NCBI GenBank assembly: GCA_945900755.1
Contig: CAMDKS010000005.1
Location: 1 to 64,000 of the forward strand
Length of the DNA: 64,000 nt
Source of the DNA: Bdellovibrio sp. ZAP7
GTDB lineage: Bacteria; Bdellovibrionota_B; Oligoflexia; Oligoflexales; RGVZ01
Direction of reading: 5' to 3'
Part shown: positions 18,857 through 27,809 of the stretch, piece by piece
How positions within the stretch are numbered: the stretch's first letter is position 1
Layout: each line of letters begins with the position of its first letter
Made by a program: the position numbers and the translations under genes
Notes under the pieces: generated by a model
The model's database searches: none
The model's input: the letters and a program-made list of their open reading frames with translations, nothing else
What the model was told of the DNA's origin: nothing

Positions 18857-20098
18857 CTACCGGTCTAACAAACCGCGCATAAAATCAGCGCCAACAAAGG
18901 CTCGAAGGTCGGCAGCTTTTTCGCCGACTCCAATATATCGGATTGGAATCTTAAACTGATCGGCAAGACCGATAATGACGCCACCTTTTGCAGTGCCGTC
19001 TAATTTTGTTACGACAATGCCAGAAACTTTTGTGACCTCGCTAAATGCGCGAACCTGCTGCACTGCATTTTGTCCTGTGGTCGCATCAACCACAAGCCAA
19101 GTTTCATGGGGAGCGCCTTCATATCCTTTGCCAATGGATTTATTGATTTTTAAAAGCTCAGCCATTAATTCTGATTTATTGTGTAGCCGCCCAGCCGTAT
19201 CAATGATCAGTATATCCATGCCACGAGCCTTAGCTGCCTGAACGCCGTCGAAAGCAACCGCCGCAGGATCTGCTCCGTGATGTTGCTTTATAACGGGAAC
19301 TTGATTCCGTTCCCCCCACACCATCAACTGCTCAATGGCCGCTGCCCGGTAAGTGTCAGCGGCACAAAGCATCACCTTCTTACCTTCAGCGGTAAAACGG
19401 GCGGCCAACTTACCAATGGTTGTCGTTTTACCAACTCCATTAACGCCCACGACCAAAATGACAAATAATCCTTCACTTGGCGTATTTAGAGGACGTATCG
19501 ATTCGGTAAAAATACCTTCGCCCAACTCGGCAAGTGATTCCTTAACCTTTGACCAATCAACTATTTGCCCTGCCAATTTAAGGCGAAGGCCGTCAACAAG
19601 GCGATCCGAAGCTTTCACGCCTACATCGGCCTTATAAAGAACCTCGTGAATCCGCTCCAGCATCTGATCATCAATCTTAGCGCCCGATAGGAAAAGGATT
19701 CCAAGCCCACCTGCAAAGGCATCGCGGGTGCGGGATAATCCACCACGAAGGCGTCCGATCCACGACTGAAGATCCTGCGCCTTGATTTCAGATATATCGT
19801 CCATTGTCGAAGTTTGGGCAAAACTTGGTGCTACTGTGGACGCTGAAGCCGGAGAAGTGACCGAATCAATTGTGTTGGGTACCTCGGGGGTGGTTTCCGG
19901 CATAAAATTTTGAGGTGATTTATACTCAATTTCAAGGTCTCTTTGCTCACGGGCGCGACGAACTTTAACGAATACGATTAGAATCACCGCAACAGCGGCA
20001 AAAACAGACAAAGGACCAGCTACTAACAGCCAAGTGTCAGGATGATTTCCCGCATTTTGTAAATACTCGAAAGGATCGCTTTGCATCTGTGGCTCCAA
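18857..20098 (-). CDS. ftsY: Signal recognition particle receptor FtsY with N-terminal transmembrane helix
   Basis: SRP receptor GTPase, 413 residues, which docks ribosome-nascent-chain-SRP complexes at the inner membrane. The NG domain occupies about residues 110-413: G1 GVNGVGKTTTIGKLA, DTYRAAAIEQL, G3 DTAGRLHNKSELMAEL, G4 TKLDGTAKGG and the closing GVGEKAADLRAF. At the N-terminus a hydrophobic helix (TWLLVAGPLSVFAAVAVILIVFV) is followed by basic KVRRAREQR and a short variable linker. E. coli FtsY uses an acidic amphipathic A domain instead, so this form is anchored directly. Transcribed alone. Confidence 0.95.
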   Translation of the reverse strand: MEPQMQSDPFEYLQNAGNHPDTWLLVAGPLSVFAAVAVILIVFVKVRRAREQRDLEIEYKSPQNFMPETTPEVPNTIDSVTSPASASTVAPSFAQTSTMDDISEIKAQDLQSWIGRLRGGLSRTRDAFAGGLGILFLSGAKIDDQMLERIHEVLYKADVGVKASDRLVDGLRLKLAGQIVDWSKVKESLAELGEGIFTESIRPLNTPSEGLFVILVVGVNGVGKTTTIGKLAARFTAEGKKVMLCAADTYRAAAIEQLMVWGERNQVPVIKQHHGADPAAVAFDGVQAAKARGMDILIIDTAGRLHNKSELMAELLKINKSIGKGYEGAPHETWLVVDATTGQNAVQQVRAFSEVTKVSGIVVTKLDGTAKGGVIIGLADQFKIPIRYIGVGEKAADLRAFVGADFMRGLLDR

Positions 20099-20156
20099 CC
20101 TTTATCATTAGAAAAGCACAAGGCGCTCGTTTATACCCTAGAAAAGGCTCACGACC

Positions 20157-20903
20157 ATGCAAAAAAACACTTTATTCCTTAATGTACGAAAACTAGCCTT
20201 CGTCCTGCTTATTCTAAATATTTCGCCAGTTTACGCCGAAGATGCGGCTCCTTCGGGCGATAAAATGATGACCGTAAAAGCGGACCCCCAAGGAGTGGCC
20301 CTCAATGAATGGGATAGATATGTTCGAAAATTTCGCCGCGACCACAATTTAAGTTTATCCATCGGTTTTGCAGAAACTAAATGGGAGGTTCGAAAATTTG
20401 GAGATCTCCGGGGGAAAAATTACAAGTCTACGCAGGAGAGCTTCATTCTCGACTATTCGTTTCATATTCTAATTGCAGGTAAATCTGGGTATTTCCTCGG
20501 TACGAATTCAGGTTATGTTTACACTCGACCTGACAATATCGACAATGAATTTCGACCTTCCCACTCCTGGCTGCTTCCAGGTGTTCGTGGTGGCGTCGTA
20601 TATAATTACGACTCCTCTGGCCGAATATTCATCGGCGGAGGCGCTCAACTAGAAAGATTTAATGAACTACGAACGCACCGCGTGACGGGAGATTGGAATA
20701 ACGCGGCTATGACGGGAGAATCCGTTCAAATGTTCGCAGGGATGGATTTGTTTTTCTCACTAAATTCATCCATTCACTTTGCATGGACGGAAACCCGCTG
20801 CACCCTCCAGAAACCGCAAGAATCCACCGACTACCTTGTAAATGCCACAATTGTGAAACGTTCCCTAGGAGGGGAATTAGGCCTGCTATATCACTTCCTT
20901 TAG
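20157..20903 (+). CDS. Outer-membrane beta-barrel-like protein
   Basis: 248 residues with a signal peptide (NVRKLAFVLLILNISPVYAED). The mature part alternates polar and aromatic residues in short strands with repeated Y-x-x and F-I-G-G-G-A patterns (HSWLLPGVRGGVVYNYDSSGRIFIGGGAQLERF) and ends in hydrophobic LGLLYHFL, a C-terminal phenylalanine-leucine strand as in outer-membrane barrels. About eight strands seem likely. Function is unknown. Divergent from ftsY with a 58 bp shared upstream region. Confidence 0.6.
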   Translation: MQKNTLFLNVRKLAFVLLILNISPVYAEDAAPSGDKMMTVKADPQGVALNEWDRYVRKFRRDHNLSLSIGFAETKWEVRKFGDLRGKNYKSTQESFILDYSFHILIAGKSGYFLGTNSGYVYTRPDNIDNEFRPSHSWLLPGVRGGVVYNYDSSGRIFIGGGAQLERFNELRTHRVTGDWNNAAMTGESVQMFAGMDLFFSLNSSIHFAWTETRCTLQKPQESTDYLVNATIVKRSLGGELGLLYHFL

Positions 20904-21046
20904 GCACTCTTGCCGCAAATGGATGATTGCTGGATTTCTGACCGAATCTGAGAGAGTGCATGCTACAATAGAAGAAGAAACTCTAAGAATTCAAGTTCGC
21001 TAGTCTTGTAATAAGCTTCAAGCAACACACTAAGGAAAATACACTT

Positions 21047-21271
21047 ATGTTTGGAAGTAATAATAGCAAAAAAAAAGGCGACGAAAATGCAACTCTTGCC
21101 ACCTCAAGCGCACGTGGCAACATGGATGAATACGAGGCATTGCGCACTATTGTTGCCGAGAATTCTGGGTTATTGAATCGTGTATTTGATAAAATCCGCA
21201 AGACTAGAGCTCTGGGAAAAGATTCCAAAACTGAAATTTCTGGGGCAAAGGAACCTGAAAAAGCGAAGTAG
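21047..21271 (+). CDS. Small charged protein, unknown
   Basis: 74 residues, highly charged (Lys/Glu-rich), with one likely amphipathic helix at residues 28-52 (MDEYEALRTIVAENSGLLNRVFDKIRK). No signal or membrane segment. An AAGGA lies 11 nt upstream of the ATG. A real but small gene is plausible because it lies in tandem with the lipoprotein gene beginning 56 bp later. I do not recognise its family. Confidence 0.4.
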   Translation: MFGSNNSKKKGDENATLATSSARGNMDEYEALRTIVAENSGLLNRVFDKIRKTRALGKDSKTEISGAKEPEKAK

Positions 21272-21326
21272 TCAAAAGACCTCAATCAATTCAAATTTCC
21301 TTCGCACCACGAGAGCCCCAACAGCC

Positions 21327-21953
21327 ATGAAAATACTTTCTATATTAATTTTGATCCTCTCGAATCTTACACTGTCAAACTGCACAACATTCACTGCAGA
21401 CAAACGCCCAGAAGGACCTGTTGTAGAGCGAAATAAGGAAGTCCAACCTACCTGGGTTGACTCACCATCAGATCGCCTTCTCGTAAGCTCTACAGAAACA
21501 AGATTCCACTATTCCTCACTCAAACAACGCGACTTAGCCATAGCCGTCAATACGTCCCAGGGTCTAGCCATTGCTGCGAGTTATAAACTTTGGCTTCCCG
21601 CCTTCAATCAACGGATAGATGATATTCCACAATTAAATGGCCTGCGATCCTCGCCCCGAACCCAAGTTGAAATGGAATCATTGCTAGAGCGCGTGAGCCA
21701 CAAAGTTCATACTGAAATTGCCAAAGTTGAGGACATCTATTATGAACGAATTCGAATAGATAATTATAAGCCCGTTCCAGAGCTCCTAGGAGTTGCCGAA
21801 TATTTTGATGTTCACACTCTCGTGCAGCTGGTTTCAGTCGACGGTGAGGCGTTACATAAAACGCTGAGCGACGCATTGTTGGCTTCAAAAAATACAGAAA
21901 TGAAAAAGGTGGGCAAAGACTTGTCCCGTCCATCCGCGTCGAAAACAAAATAA
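21327..21953 (+). CDS. Lipoprotein, unknown function
   Basis: 208-residue lipoprotein: signal peptide KILSILILILSNLTLSNC with lipobox LSNC. The mature region is soluble and helical, with EMESLLERVSHKVHTEIAKVEDIYYERIRI in the middle. The frame is open from 21180, but ATG 21327 gives the intact signal sequence. A small charged-protein gene precedes it. No family recognised; the sorting signal puts it in the cell envelope. Confidence 0.7.
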   Translation: MKILSILILILSNLTLSNCTTFTADKRPEGPVVERNKEVQPTWVDSPSDRLLVSSTETRFHYSSLKQRDLAIAVNTSQGLAIAASYKLWLPAFNQRIDDIPQLNGLRSSPRTQVEMESLLERVSHKVHTEIAKVEDIYYERIRIDNYKPVPELLGVAEYFDVHTLVQLVSVDGEALHKTLSDALLASKNTEMKKVGKDLSRPSASKTK

Positions 21954-21982
21954 CCTTTTGGACTTCATATTTCGCATGCCAT

Positions 21983-23125
21983 TTAGAATTGGTAGCTGAC
22001 TTCTATGTGAGAGTCGAAAACTGGAATGTGTCCACTTTCAAAGACAATGCTTTGTCGATCCTCAATATATGACCAACCACCGTTCATGACTTGCCCATTA
22101 ACCGAAACTTCGATTGGCGTTTGTGGGGCTGGAACTATCGACAATTTAAAACTCGAAAGTTGATTGGAAAAATTGTCTGCGAGATTGCTCAGGCCAGTCG
22201 CCCAGTCGTCTGAGGCGATATCCAATTTGAATCCGCCACTAAGAGTGCTAGCCGATAATTGCTCGGCACCAACTTCATGTTTTTTGAGGATTGAACGACC
22301 CCTTCCTCGATGCATTTGTGGGACAAAGTTCACGATGCTAGACACGCTGAACTGCCCATCAGGCTTTACGGAAGACAAGTAGGACACAAGATTTTTTGCC
22401 GAAAAATTATACCTGGTCCTTCCTAGGGTGGTCCAATTTGTTCCCTTTTCATCAACACGAGAAAGCCCGACTCCGTCATCTTCCTCGTCACTTACCAATA
22501 CGACAGCAAGAAATGAATGCTCTCTAACGAGTCCAAAATTGTCACCTGCCAAGCTCAATTCGACGGATTTTTTTGCTGCACTCAAACCATGCTCAAACGA
22601 AGAGCCACCTGTGCCTAATTTTACCAATTCAGAAAATTTAAAGCGTGCGTCTCCGTCAACACCGCTAATGACAGTGTTTCCAGCTATTTTTCCACGAAGA
22701 CCTGCAGTAGTCCTAGCTTTGTCTGGACACATAACTTGAGTTAAATCTTTGGGTCGCAATTCCGTACACATGTCTGTGGACGTTACGGCCATTTGAAGAT
22801 CTGCATTCCAAGTTGAAATCTGATCCAAGAACGTGCCAATGTTTATCGACAATTTATCCTGATATTCCTCCATGGAGGCTGAATTATCGATGACCCACAA
22901 AACATCAATCTTAGATCGTGCTGCTTGAGTAAAATTGTCGACCTTCCTGTGCAGTCCGCTGCCTGAATCTGACTCAGCAGAATCCGCGTCATGGGTTGCA
23001 CTCCAAGAATCCTCGGCAACCACCCTGTCAGAAAAAACCACCTTAGAATCACAAGACGAAAGTCCAGAGAGTACGGCCAACGAAGTAAAAACATTTTTCA
23101 TTTTCAGATTGAGTGTGTTTTTCAT
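21983..23125 (-). CDS. von Willebrand factor A domain lipoprotein
   Basis: 380 residues: signal peptide with lipobox LSSC (residues 22-25), a Ser/Asp-rich linker, then a VWA domain from about residue 72. The MIDAS start is DVLWVIDNSASMEEYQDKL (D-x-S-x-S pattern D-N-S-A-S), with a Thr in MAVTSTDMC and a later Asp in VVLVSDEEDDG. VWA domains bind proteins through a metal ion, so a surface or periplasmic binding role is likely. An AGGAGG site 5 nt before the ATG makes the start firm. It is downstream of the sigma-like gene by 95 bp on the same strand and may be its output. Confidence 0.85.
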   Translation of the reverse strand: MKNTLNLKMKNVFTSLAVLSGLSSCDSKVVFSDRVVAEDSWSATHDADSAESDSGSGLHRKVDNFTQAARSKIDVLWVIDNSASMEEYQDKLSINIGTFLDQISTWNADLQMAVTSTDMCTELRPKDLTQVMCPDKARTTAGLRGKIAGNTVISGVDGDARFKFSELVKLGTGGSSFEHGLSAAKKSVELSLAGDNFGLVREHSFLAVVLVSDEEDDGVGLSRVDEKGTNWTTLGRTRYNFSAKNLVSYLSSVKPDGQFSVSSIVNFVPQMHRGRGRSILKKHEVGAEQLSASTLSGGFKLDIASDDWATGLSNLADNFSNQLSSFKLSIVPAPQTPIEVSVNGQVMNGGWSYIEDRQSIVFESGHIPVFDSHIEVSYQF

Positions 23126-23220
23126 AGGTACCTCCTACTTTACTCTTCGTACCAATTGGAAAAAGCTAAACCATAGGGACTATTCCAACACGCAAAAAAA
23201 TAGCGCTGAAACAAATAATA

Positions 23221-23982
23221 TTAGAGTGTTAAGATGTAGTCTGTAAATTCCATTATCCAGCCATTAAGCGTGGCAACATAGTAAATAATTCCCAAAAAAA
23301 TCAGCCCCGCGCCGATTCTTAACCACCCGCTCGCGATAGTGCGAGGTGATTTTTTTAGATTCTTGAAAACCATGCTCAAATTTTGCGTCTCCGTAACCTC
23401 ATCTATGGGTATGGGAAATCCATGCATTAGTGTCATAAGCTCAGGAATTCGGTCAGCTTCTCCAGGCATGGCCGCATCAGCGACTCTCAGTGCGCTTGCA
23501 AATAATTCTTCAACGTCACTGACACTGTTTCCAACGATCACCGCAACTTCATCCCGTGAAAATCCAAATCGTCCATGGAGAAGAAAGACTTCCCGAAGTT
23601 TAGGCTGCAATTGACGCACAACGTGCTCCAAGGAAACAAGATGGACAGAATTTCTATCGCCACCACTGCCTGGAGACACGGTATAGGACGAATTCTCAAG
23701 GCGAGATGTGTCGGAATTCCAATTCTCGATTGTGAAGTTTCTCGCCGTTTTGTAAAGAAGAACTAGAACTTCCTCAAGTGAATTCTCCAGGTCTAATGCT
23801 GGCCCAACCGCGACTATTGCTTCGTCAGCAATATCAAGTGATTTAGAAATTTGGCCCGTCATTCTAATTAGAAAATCGTAAAGTCGTGTTTTTTCGGATG
23901 CGAAAATATCCCTGAGCCCATTCTCATCTCCAGCTTTATACTCTTCAAATTTCTGCTTCAAATTTGCCGGTCGGTAACGCAT
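23221..23982 (-). CDS. ECF sigma-like protein with C-terminal membrane anchor
   Basis: 253 residues. The N-terminal part (KQKFEEYKAGDENGLRDIFASEKTRLYDFLIRMTG) resembles sigma region 2. Residues 125-175 (LQPKLREVFLLHGRFGFSRDEVAVIVGNSVSDVEELFASALR) are a region 4 helix-turn-helix. Then a 50-residue linker leads to one transmembrane helix (IGAGLIFLGIIYYVATLNGWIM) near the C-terminus. It looks like a sigma factor held at the membrane in a single chain, perhaps replacing a separate anti-sigma factor; that is inference. Upstream lies a DUF4105 gene and downstream a VWA lipoprotein gene, both envelope proteins. Confidence 0.65.
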   Translation of the reverse strand: MRYRPANLKQKFEEYKAGDENGLRDIFASEKTRLYDFLIRMTGQISKSLDIADEAIVAVGPALDLENSLEEVLVLLYKTARNFTIENWNSDTSRLENSSYTVSPGSGGDRNSVHLVSLEHVVRQLQPKLREVFLLHGRFGFSRDEVAVIVGNSVSDVEELFASALRVADAAMPGEADRIPELMTLMHGFPIPIDEVTETQNLSMVFKNLKKSPRTIASGWLRIGAGLIFLGIIYYVATLNGWIMEFTDYILTL

Positions 23983-24005
23983 GATTGGGAAGTACTCCAG
24001 TGTTT

Positions 24006-25304
24006 CTAGGTGGCAGAATCACCCTGCCAAGTTAAACGAACCATCACAAAATAGTATAACAGAGAAAGTGGAACCATATAAATAATAAGGCGACTTGTAT
24101 TTTGCTCGACCAAACCAGAACACGCAATAACCGCATAAACTGGGATTATGTACAAATGAACGGTCGCGAATTTCCGCCAATATTTACGCTTAAACCAATT
24201 TTCATGGCCGAAATCTCCCCCTAAAATCCCTAGTAGCACTGCAGGAGATAACAGTAGGAAATCAATGGGCCAAAAGAGCAAAATATTCAAATTGTGATAT
24301 AGATCTGAATGCTGTGAGAAGGCCCAACCCCAAAAATGCGTCAGCCCAAAAAATCCCGCCGTCATTCCCCACCATAAACTCACTAATCCAAAAACCCGAT
24401 TTTGCCACCTTAATACGATTCTTTTACCCTCCAAACGTCGCAAAAACAGAGAAATTAGAATGGCAAAAAGCGGGATCCCAGCCACAAGCCATGTCAATAA
24501 GTATCCATCCATTGCTTGACCTTCGGGCTCGGGAATATCAATCAACATGTGATTATTAATGAGCAGGCCTTGTGCGGCAACGGGGAGCCCTAAGTCATTA
24601 TAGCTCGACATGGTTGACAAGTGCTCCCGCAATTTTTTTGGATAAAACATTTCATCCCAACGGCGTAAGGGACGATCGGTGTCGCCGTTAAAAATGGCGT
24701 CAAGACCCCACGCCACTAGGGAATTGGTTCCAAGATTTTGGCGTGCATAGTCTCGATAAGTTATCGTTGGCACCACGACATCTTCCATACTTGCCTTAAG
24801 CGCTCCCGACAGCGCATAGTCTATGTAATCTCGCGGAATGGTCGCACAATTATTGCGAAAATACTGATACGGATAAAATATATTTTCAGGTTTCATATTC
24901 TCTTTAACTTTGTCCATAAGCCGTTTTTTTTGGCTCAACGTCAAAGCGAACTCATCCTCAACAATTCCTCGAAATTCAGTTTTTCGGTAGTAACTAACGG
25001 CACGTTTAGTGGGGGCAAATCCCATGCTATAAATTAAAATACCTTGAAAAAATTTAGGTATGAACAGTGGATCTGAAAAATCAAATTGCCCCCAGTGGAT
25101 CACGAAATCAATATCTTCTGCAGAGTCTTGAATCCTCAACATGGTGTGACCAAATCTAGTATAGAGCTCAACACCATCATTTACGGTAAGTAAACTAATC
25201 CTAGTAGAATTTAATTCGGTCGGCATGGTCGGTAGATATTCCGAGCTCTGGCCCGAAACTGGTGTTAAAAGTAGGCTCAAAAAAATTATAATGTAAACAA
25301 TCAC
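24006..25304 (-). CDS. DUF4105 (Lnb-type periplasmic domain) membrane protein
   Basis: 432 residues. A signal peptide is followed by a DUF4105 domain (residues 30-230) with LYTRFGHTMLRIQD, the HWGQFDF motif, then NNCATIPRDYIDYALSG with the conserved Cys and later HLSTMSSYNDLGLP. About five transmembrane helices follow in the C-terminal half. The domain is related to Lnb, which remodels lipoprotein acyl chains in enterococci, so lipid or acyl transfer in the envelope is possible but unproven. The start is GTG 25304, 8 bp after the thioesterase stop, with GAGG upstream. It belongs to the minus-strand operon 29702-23221. Confidence 0.82.
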   Translation of the reverse strand: MIVYIIIFLSLLLTPVSGQSSEYLPTMPTELNSTRISLLTVNDGVELYTRFGHTMLRIQDSAEDIDFVIHWGQFDFSDPLFIPKFFQGILIYSMGFAPTKRAVSYYRKTEFRGIVEDEFALTLSQKKRLMDKVKENMKPENIFYPYQYFRNNCATIPRDYIDYALSGALKASMEDVVVPTITYRDYARQNLGTNSLVAWGLDAIFNGDTDRPLRRWDEMFYPKKLREHLSTMSSYNDLGLPVAAQGLLINNHMLIDIPEPEGQAMDGYLLTWLVAGIPLFAILISLFLRRLEGKRIVLRWQNRVFGLVSLWWGMTAGFFGLTHFWGWAFSQHSDLYHNLNILLFWPIDFLLLSPAVLLGILGGDFGHENWFKRKYWRKFATVHLYIIPVYAVIACSGLVEQNTSRLIIYMVPLSLLYYFVMVRLTWQGDSAT

Positions 25305-25312
25305 GGCAAGCC

Positions 25313-25825
25313 TCAGCTGTTCTGACCGAGTCGAGCTTGAATTTCCGTTTTTAATTTCAGACGATTGGCCCTACGAATTTGCGCCGCGGCATGCCGTCGA
25401 CGTTCGTCATCAGACTCGATCAACAATGGTGGAATCGCTGTTGGGCGATTGTGGCTATCAAGGGCCACGAAGGTCAAATAGGCGGATGCGGTATGGAAGG
25501 ATTCTCCTGTTATCGCATTTTCCGAGCGAACAATTACACCAATCTCACAGCTTGTGCCGCCGACATAATTAACCGAAGATTGGAGCGTGACGATCCAGCC
25601 CAACCGAACAGGGGCAAGAAAATGCAAAGCATCCACACTAGCGGTCACCACTTGCCGCGCGCAATGGCGCATGGCACAGGTTGCTGCGGCGATATCAACC
25701 CAACTCATAATCGTTCCACCAAAAACACTGCCCAAGGCATTAGTGTGCTGAGGGAGTACCATTTCTGTCATGGTTACTTGACTTTGACGTATTGGCTTTG
25801 GTGGCAATGGAGGTGACGCTGACAT
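25313..25825 (-). CDS. Acyl-CoA thioesterase (hotdog fold, YciA/BACH-like)
   Basis: 170-residue hotdog-fold protein. The signature is VLPQHTNALGSVFGGTIMSWVDIAAATCAMRHC, with catalytic Asn and Asp, followed by VVTASVDALHFLAPVRLG. It hydrolyses acyl-CoA to free acid and CoA; the chain preference is unknown. It overlaps the stop of the GGDEF gene by one base (TAATG) and is followed 8 bp later by DUF4105. Its place between signalling and membrane enzymes suggests a link with envelope lipid turnover, but that is inference. Confidence 0.9.
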   Translation of the reverse strand: MSASPPLPPKPIRQSQVTMTEMVLPQHTNALGSVFGGTIMSWVDIAAATCAMRHCARQVVTASVDALHFLAPVRLGWIVTLQSSVNYVGGTSCEIGVIVRSENAITGESFHTASAYLTFVALDSHNRPTAIPPLLIESDDERRRHAAAQIRRANRLKLKTEIQARLGQNS

Positions 25826-26964
25826 TATGGAAGCTCTCTCCTATTTTTTTTCGAGGTACCCTGAAACGGATCTTGCTGCTGATCCTTAGCGTTCACGATG
25901 ATCACTCGGTTCTTCCCACCTCGCTTCGCGATATACATCGTCTCGTCGGCTAACCGAATCATAGTGGCTTTGTCCCAAGCATGATCAGGGCAGCAGGCTA
26001 CGCCAATCGACGCGGTAATATGAATTTTTTGCTCTAGGCCTTCTGACAGAAACTGCTGGCCATCGATGCGGCTTCGAACTCGCTCTGCCGCCATTAATGC
26101 TTGCCGGCTATTGGCTCCAATTAATACAACGACAAATTCATCGCCGCCAAAGCGGATGACGCTATCGACATCTCTAACAGCGGCCAAAATTTGCACTCCA
26201 ACTTGTTTCAATACACTACTGCCGGTTAAATGCCCGTGCACATCATTTACTTGTTTAAAATTATCGAGATCAATAAATAACAGGCTAAATGGTGCATGAA
26301 ATCGCTGATGACGACGAAGTTCAGCATCAATCGCCACGTCCATAAAGCGATAATTATACAAACCTGTCACTTCGTCTAGATAAAGTAAAACCTGTGAATT
26401 GTCCAGTCTGCGAAGCCAATGTGCCGACTGTTGAGCTGTGCGCACGATATAGTCCAAAACATCAGCGGTTGACATAGCTTTTGCGTCGATAATGGCGCCG
26501 GGACACAGCCTCGCTAGATTATTCTCCCGCCAAACCAATACCCCACGCTGTGTTCCTGGCTCATCAAACTGAGCACAATGATAATCTACTCCGCCAACTT
26601 GAATCAAATAATACCCTTGTCGCACTTCATCTTCGCCTGCAACCACTGACTGCAGTGCGACACGAATAGATCCAATTACATTTTCAGGAATGGCGGGAGC
26701 ATGTATAAACTTGACGATGCGGCGTTTTTGTTCGCTGTGGACTGTCTCCAAGGTCATATAAACGACCTCTGCAAGTCCAAACCAATCAGAGAGCATGCCA
26801 ACAAAGCGCCTAAGTAGGCTACTACATGAGATTTGAGTGTTTAGTTGCTCATTACAAAAATGAGCAAATTCCAAAGTCGTCCCTACAAAAGTAGGAATTG
26901 ACGTAAATGCATTTTGGTTTATCTCTCCCGAAGGCGAGTGGAGTAACGATGTGCTCATCTTCAC
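25825..26964 (-). CDS. Diguanylate cyclase (GGDEF), unusual N-terminal sensor
   Basis: About 379 residues. The C-terminal GGDEF domain (200-360) has a full active site RFGGDEF and the LFIDLDNFKQVNDVHGHLTGSSVL metal and substrate region, so it should make c-di-GMP from two GTP. An RxxD I-site is not evident in front of the GGDEF. The first 190 residues lack a known sensor name; GAF-like features are possible (LAEVVYMTLE, RRFVGMLSDWFG). The start GTG 26964 has AGGAGG 6 nt upstream and shares bases with the prepilin peptidase stop (TAGTG), so translation is coupled. ATG 26958 is the alternative. Confidence 0.88.
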   Translation of the reverse strand: MKMSTSLLHSPSGEINQNAFTSIPTFVGTTLEFAHFCNEQLNTQISCSSLLRRFVGMLSDWFGLAEVVYMTLETVHSEQKRRIVKFIHAPAIPENVIGSIRVALQSVVAGEDEVRQGYYLIQVGGVDYHCAQFDEPGTQRGVLVWRENNLARLCPGAIIDAKAMSTADVLDYIVRTAQQSAHWLRRLDNSQVLLYLDEVTGLYNYRFMDVAIDAELRRHQRFHAPFSLLFIDLDNFKQVNDVHGHLTGSSVLKQVGVQILAAVRDVDSVIRFGGDEFVVVLIGANSRQALMAAERVRSRIDGQQFLSEGLEQKIHITASIGVACCPDHAWDKATMIRLADETMYIAKRGGKNRVIIVNAKDQQQDPFQGTSKKNRRELP

Positions 26965-27809
26965 TATTGACCTCCTGAAAACATAAACAAAAATTCTGAC
27001 CCCCATATTAGATAGGTCACAGCGCCAAGAGCAAGGTAGGGACCAAAGGGAATTTTTGTTTGCCAGTTCGCTTTGGGGGAAATTAACATTGCACTTATTC
27101 CTATGATACTACCAACTATGCTTCCAAGGAATAGGGTTGGAAAAATAGACTGCCACCCCAGCCAACCACCAATGGCCGCCAATAATTTGACATCACCAAA
27201 CCCCATTCCGTACTGCTTTCTGAAAAACCAGTATGTCCATGCTACGAAATAGAGGAGCCCACCGCCCGCCAATGCCCCAATTAGAGATCCTTGAAGGGTC
27301 AAATCAGGATGAACCCAAGCAATAATTGGCGACAAAACAAGCATACCCAAGCTCAACACGTCAGGAATAATCATTAGTTTGGCATCAATTAAACTCATAA
27401 CGAGCATCAGGCTGATAAAAATGGCAGCGTGGCTCCACCGAATAAAGGTGGCTAACTCAAAAGTCCCAGATTCCAAAGACCAGCCTGAGAACGGAAATCT
27501 AAAATATAATAATCCAAAAATTATGGCCGTTAACATTTCTACTGCCGGATACTGCCAAGAGATTTTTGTTCCACAACAATTTCCCTTACCCCGTAATATT
27601 AAAAAAGATATGACTGGAATATTAAAATAAATGGGGATTAATGCGCCACAAGACGGGCACACCGATCGTGTGTTCTTGAAAAACGTGCCCTCAGGCAGTC
27701 GCAAAATACAAACATTTAAAAATGATCCAATACAGGCACCCAGCAGCACTACGGTCCAAAAAGTAAAGGATTGCAATCCTAAAAATGCTTGAATCAAAAT
27801 AGTATTCAC
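26964..27809 (-). CDS. pilD: Prepilin peptidase / N-methyltransferase
   Basis: 281-residue type IV prepilin peptidase (A24 aspartic protease). Motifs: CIGSFLNVCILRLP near residue 30, the zinc cysteines CPSCG and NCCGTK between residues 50 and 82, the first catalytic Asp in LMVMSLIDAKLMIIPDVLSL, and GMGFGDVKLLAAIGG with the second catalytic Asp. Eight or so membrane helices. It removes leader peptides from pilins or pseudopilins and methylates the new N-terminus. It overlaps the transglycosylase stop by 4 bp (ATGA) and the GGDEF start (TAGTG), so this is a tightly packed operon tying pilus processing to c-di-GMP. Confidence 0.95.
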   Translation of the reverse strand: MNTILIQAFLGLQSFTFWTVVLLGACIGSFLNVCILRLPEGTFFKNTRSVCPSCGALIPIYFNIPVISFLILRGKGNCCGTKISWQYPAVEMLTAIIFGLLYFRFPFSGWSLESGTFELATFIRWSHAAIFISLMLVMSLIDAKLMIIPDVLSLGMLVLSPIIAWVHPDLTLQGSLIGALAGGGLLYFVAWTYWFFRKQYGMGFGDVKLLAAIGGWLGWQSIFPTLFLGSIVGSIIGISAMLISPKANWQTKIPFGPYLALGAVTYLIWGSEFLFMFSGGQ

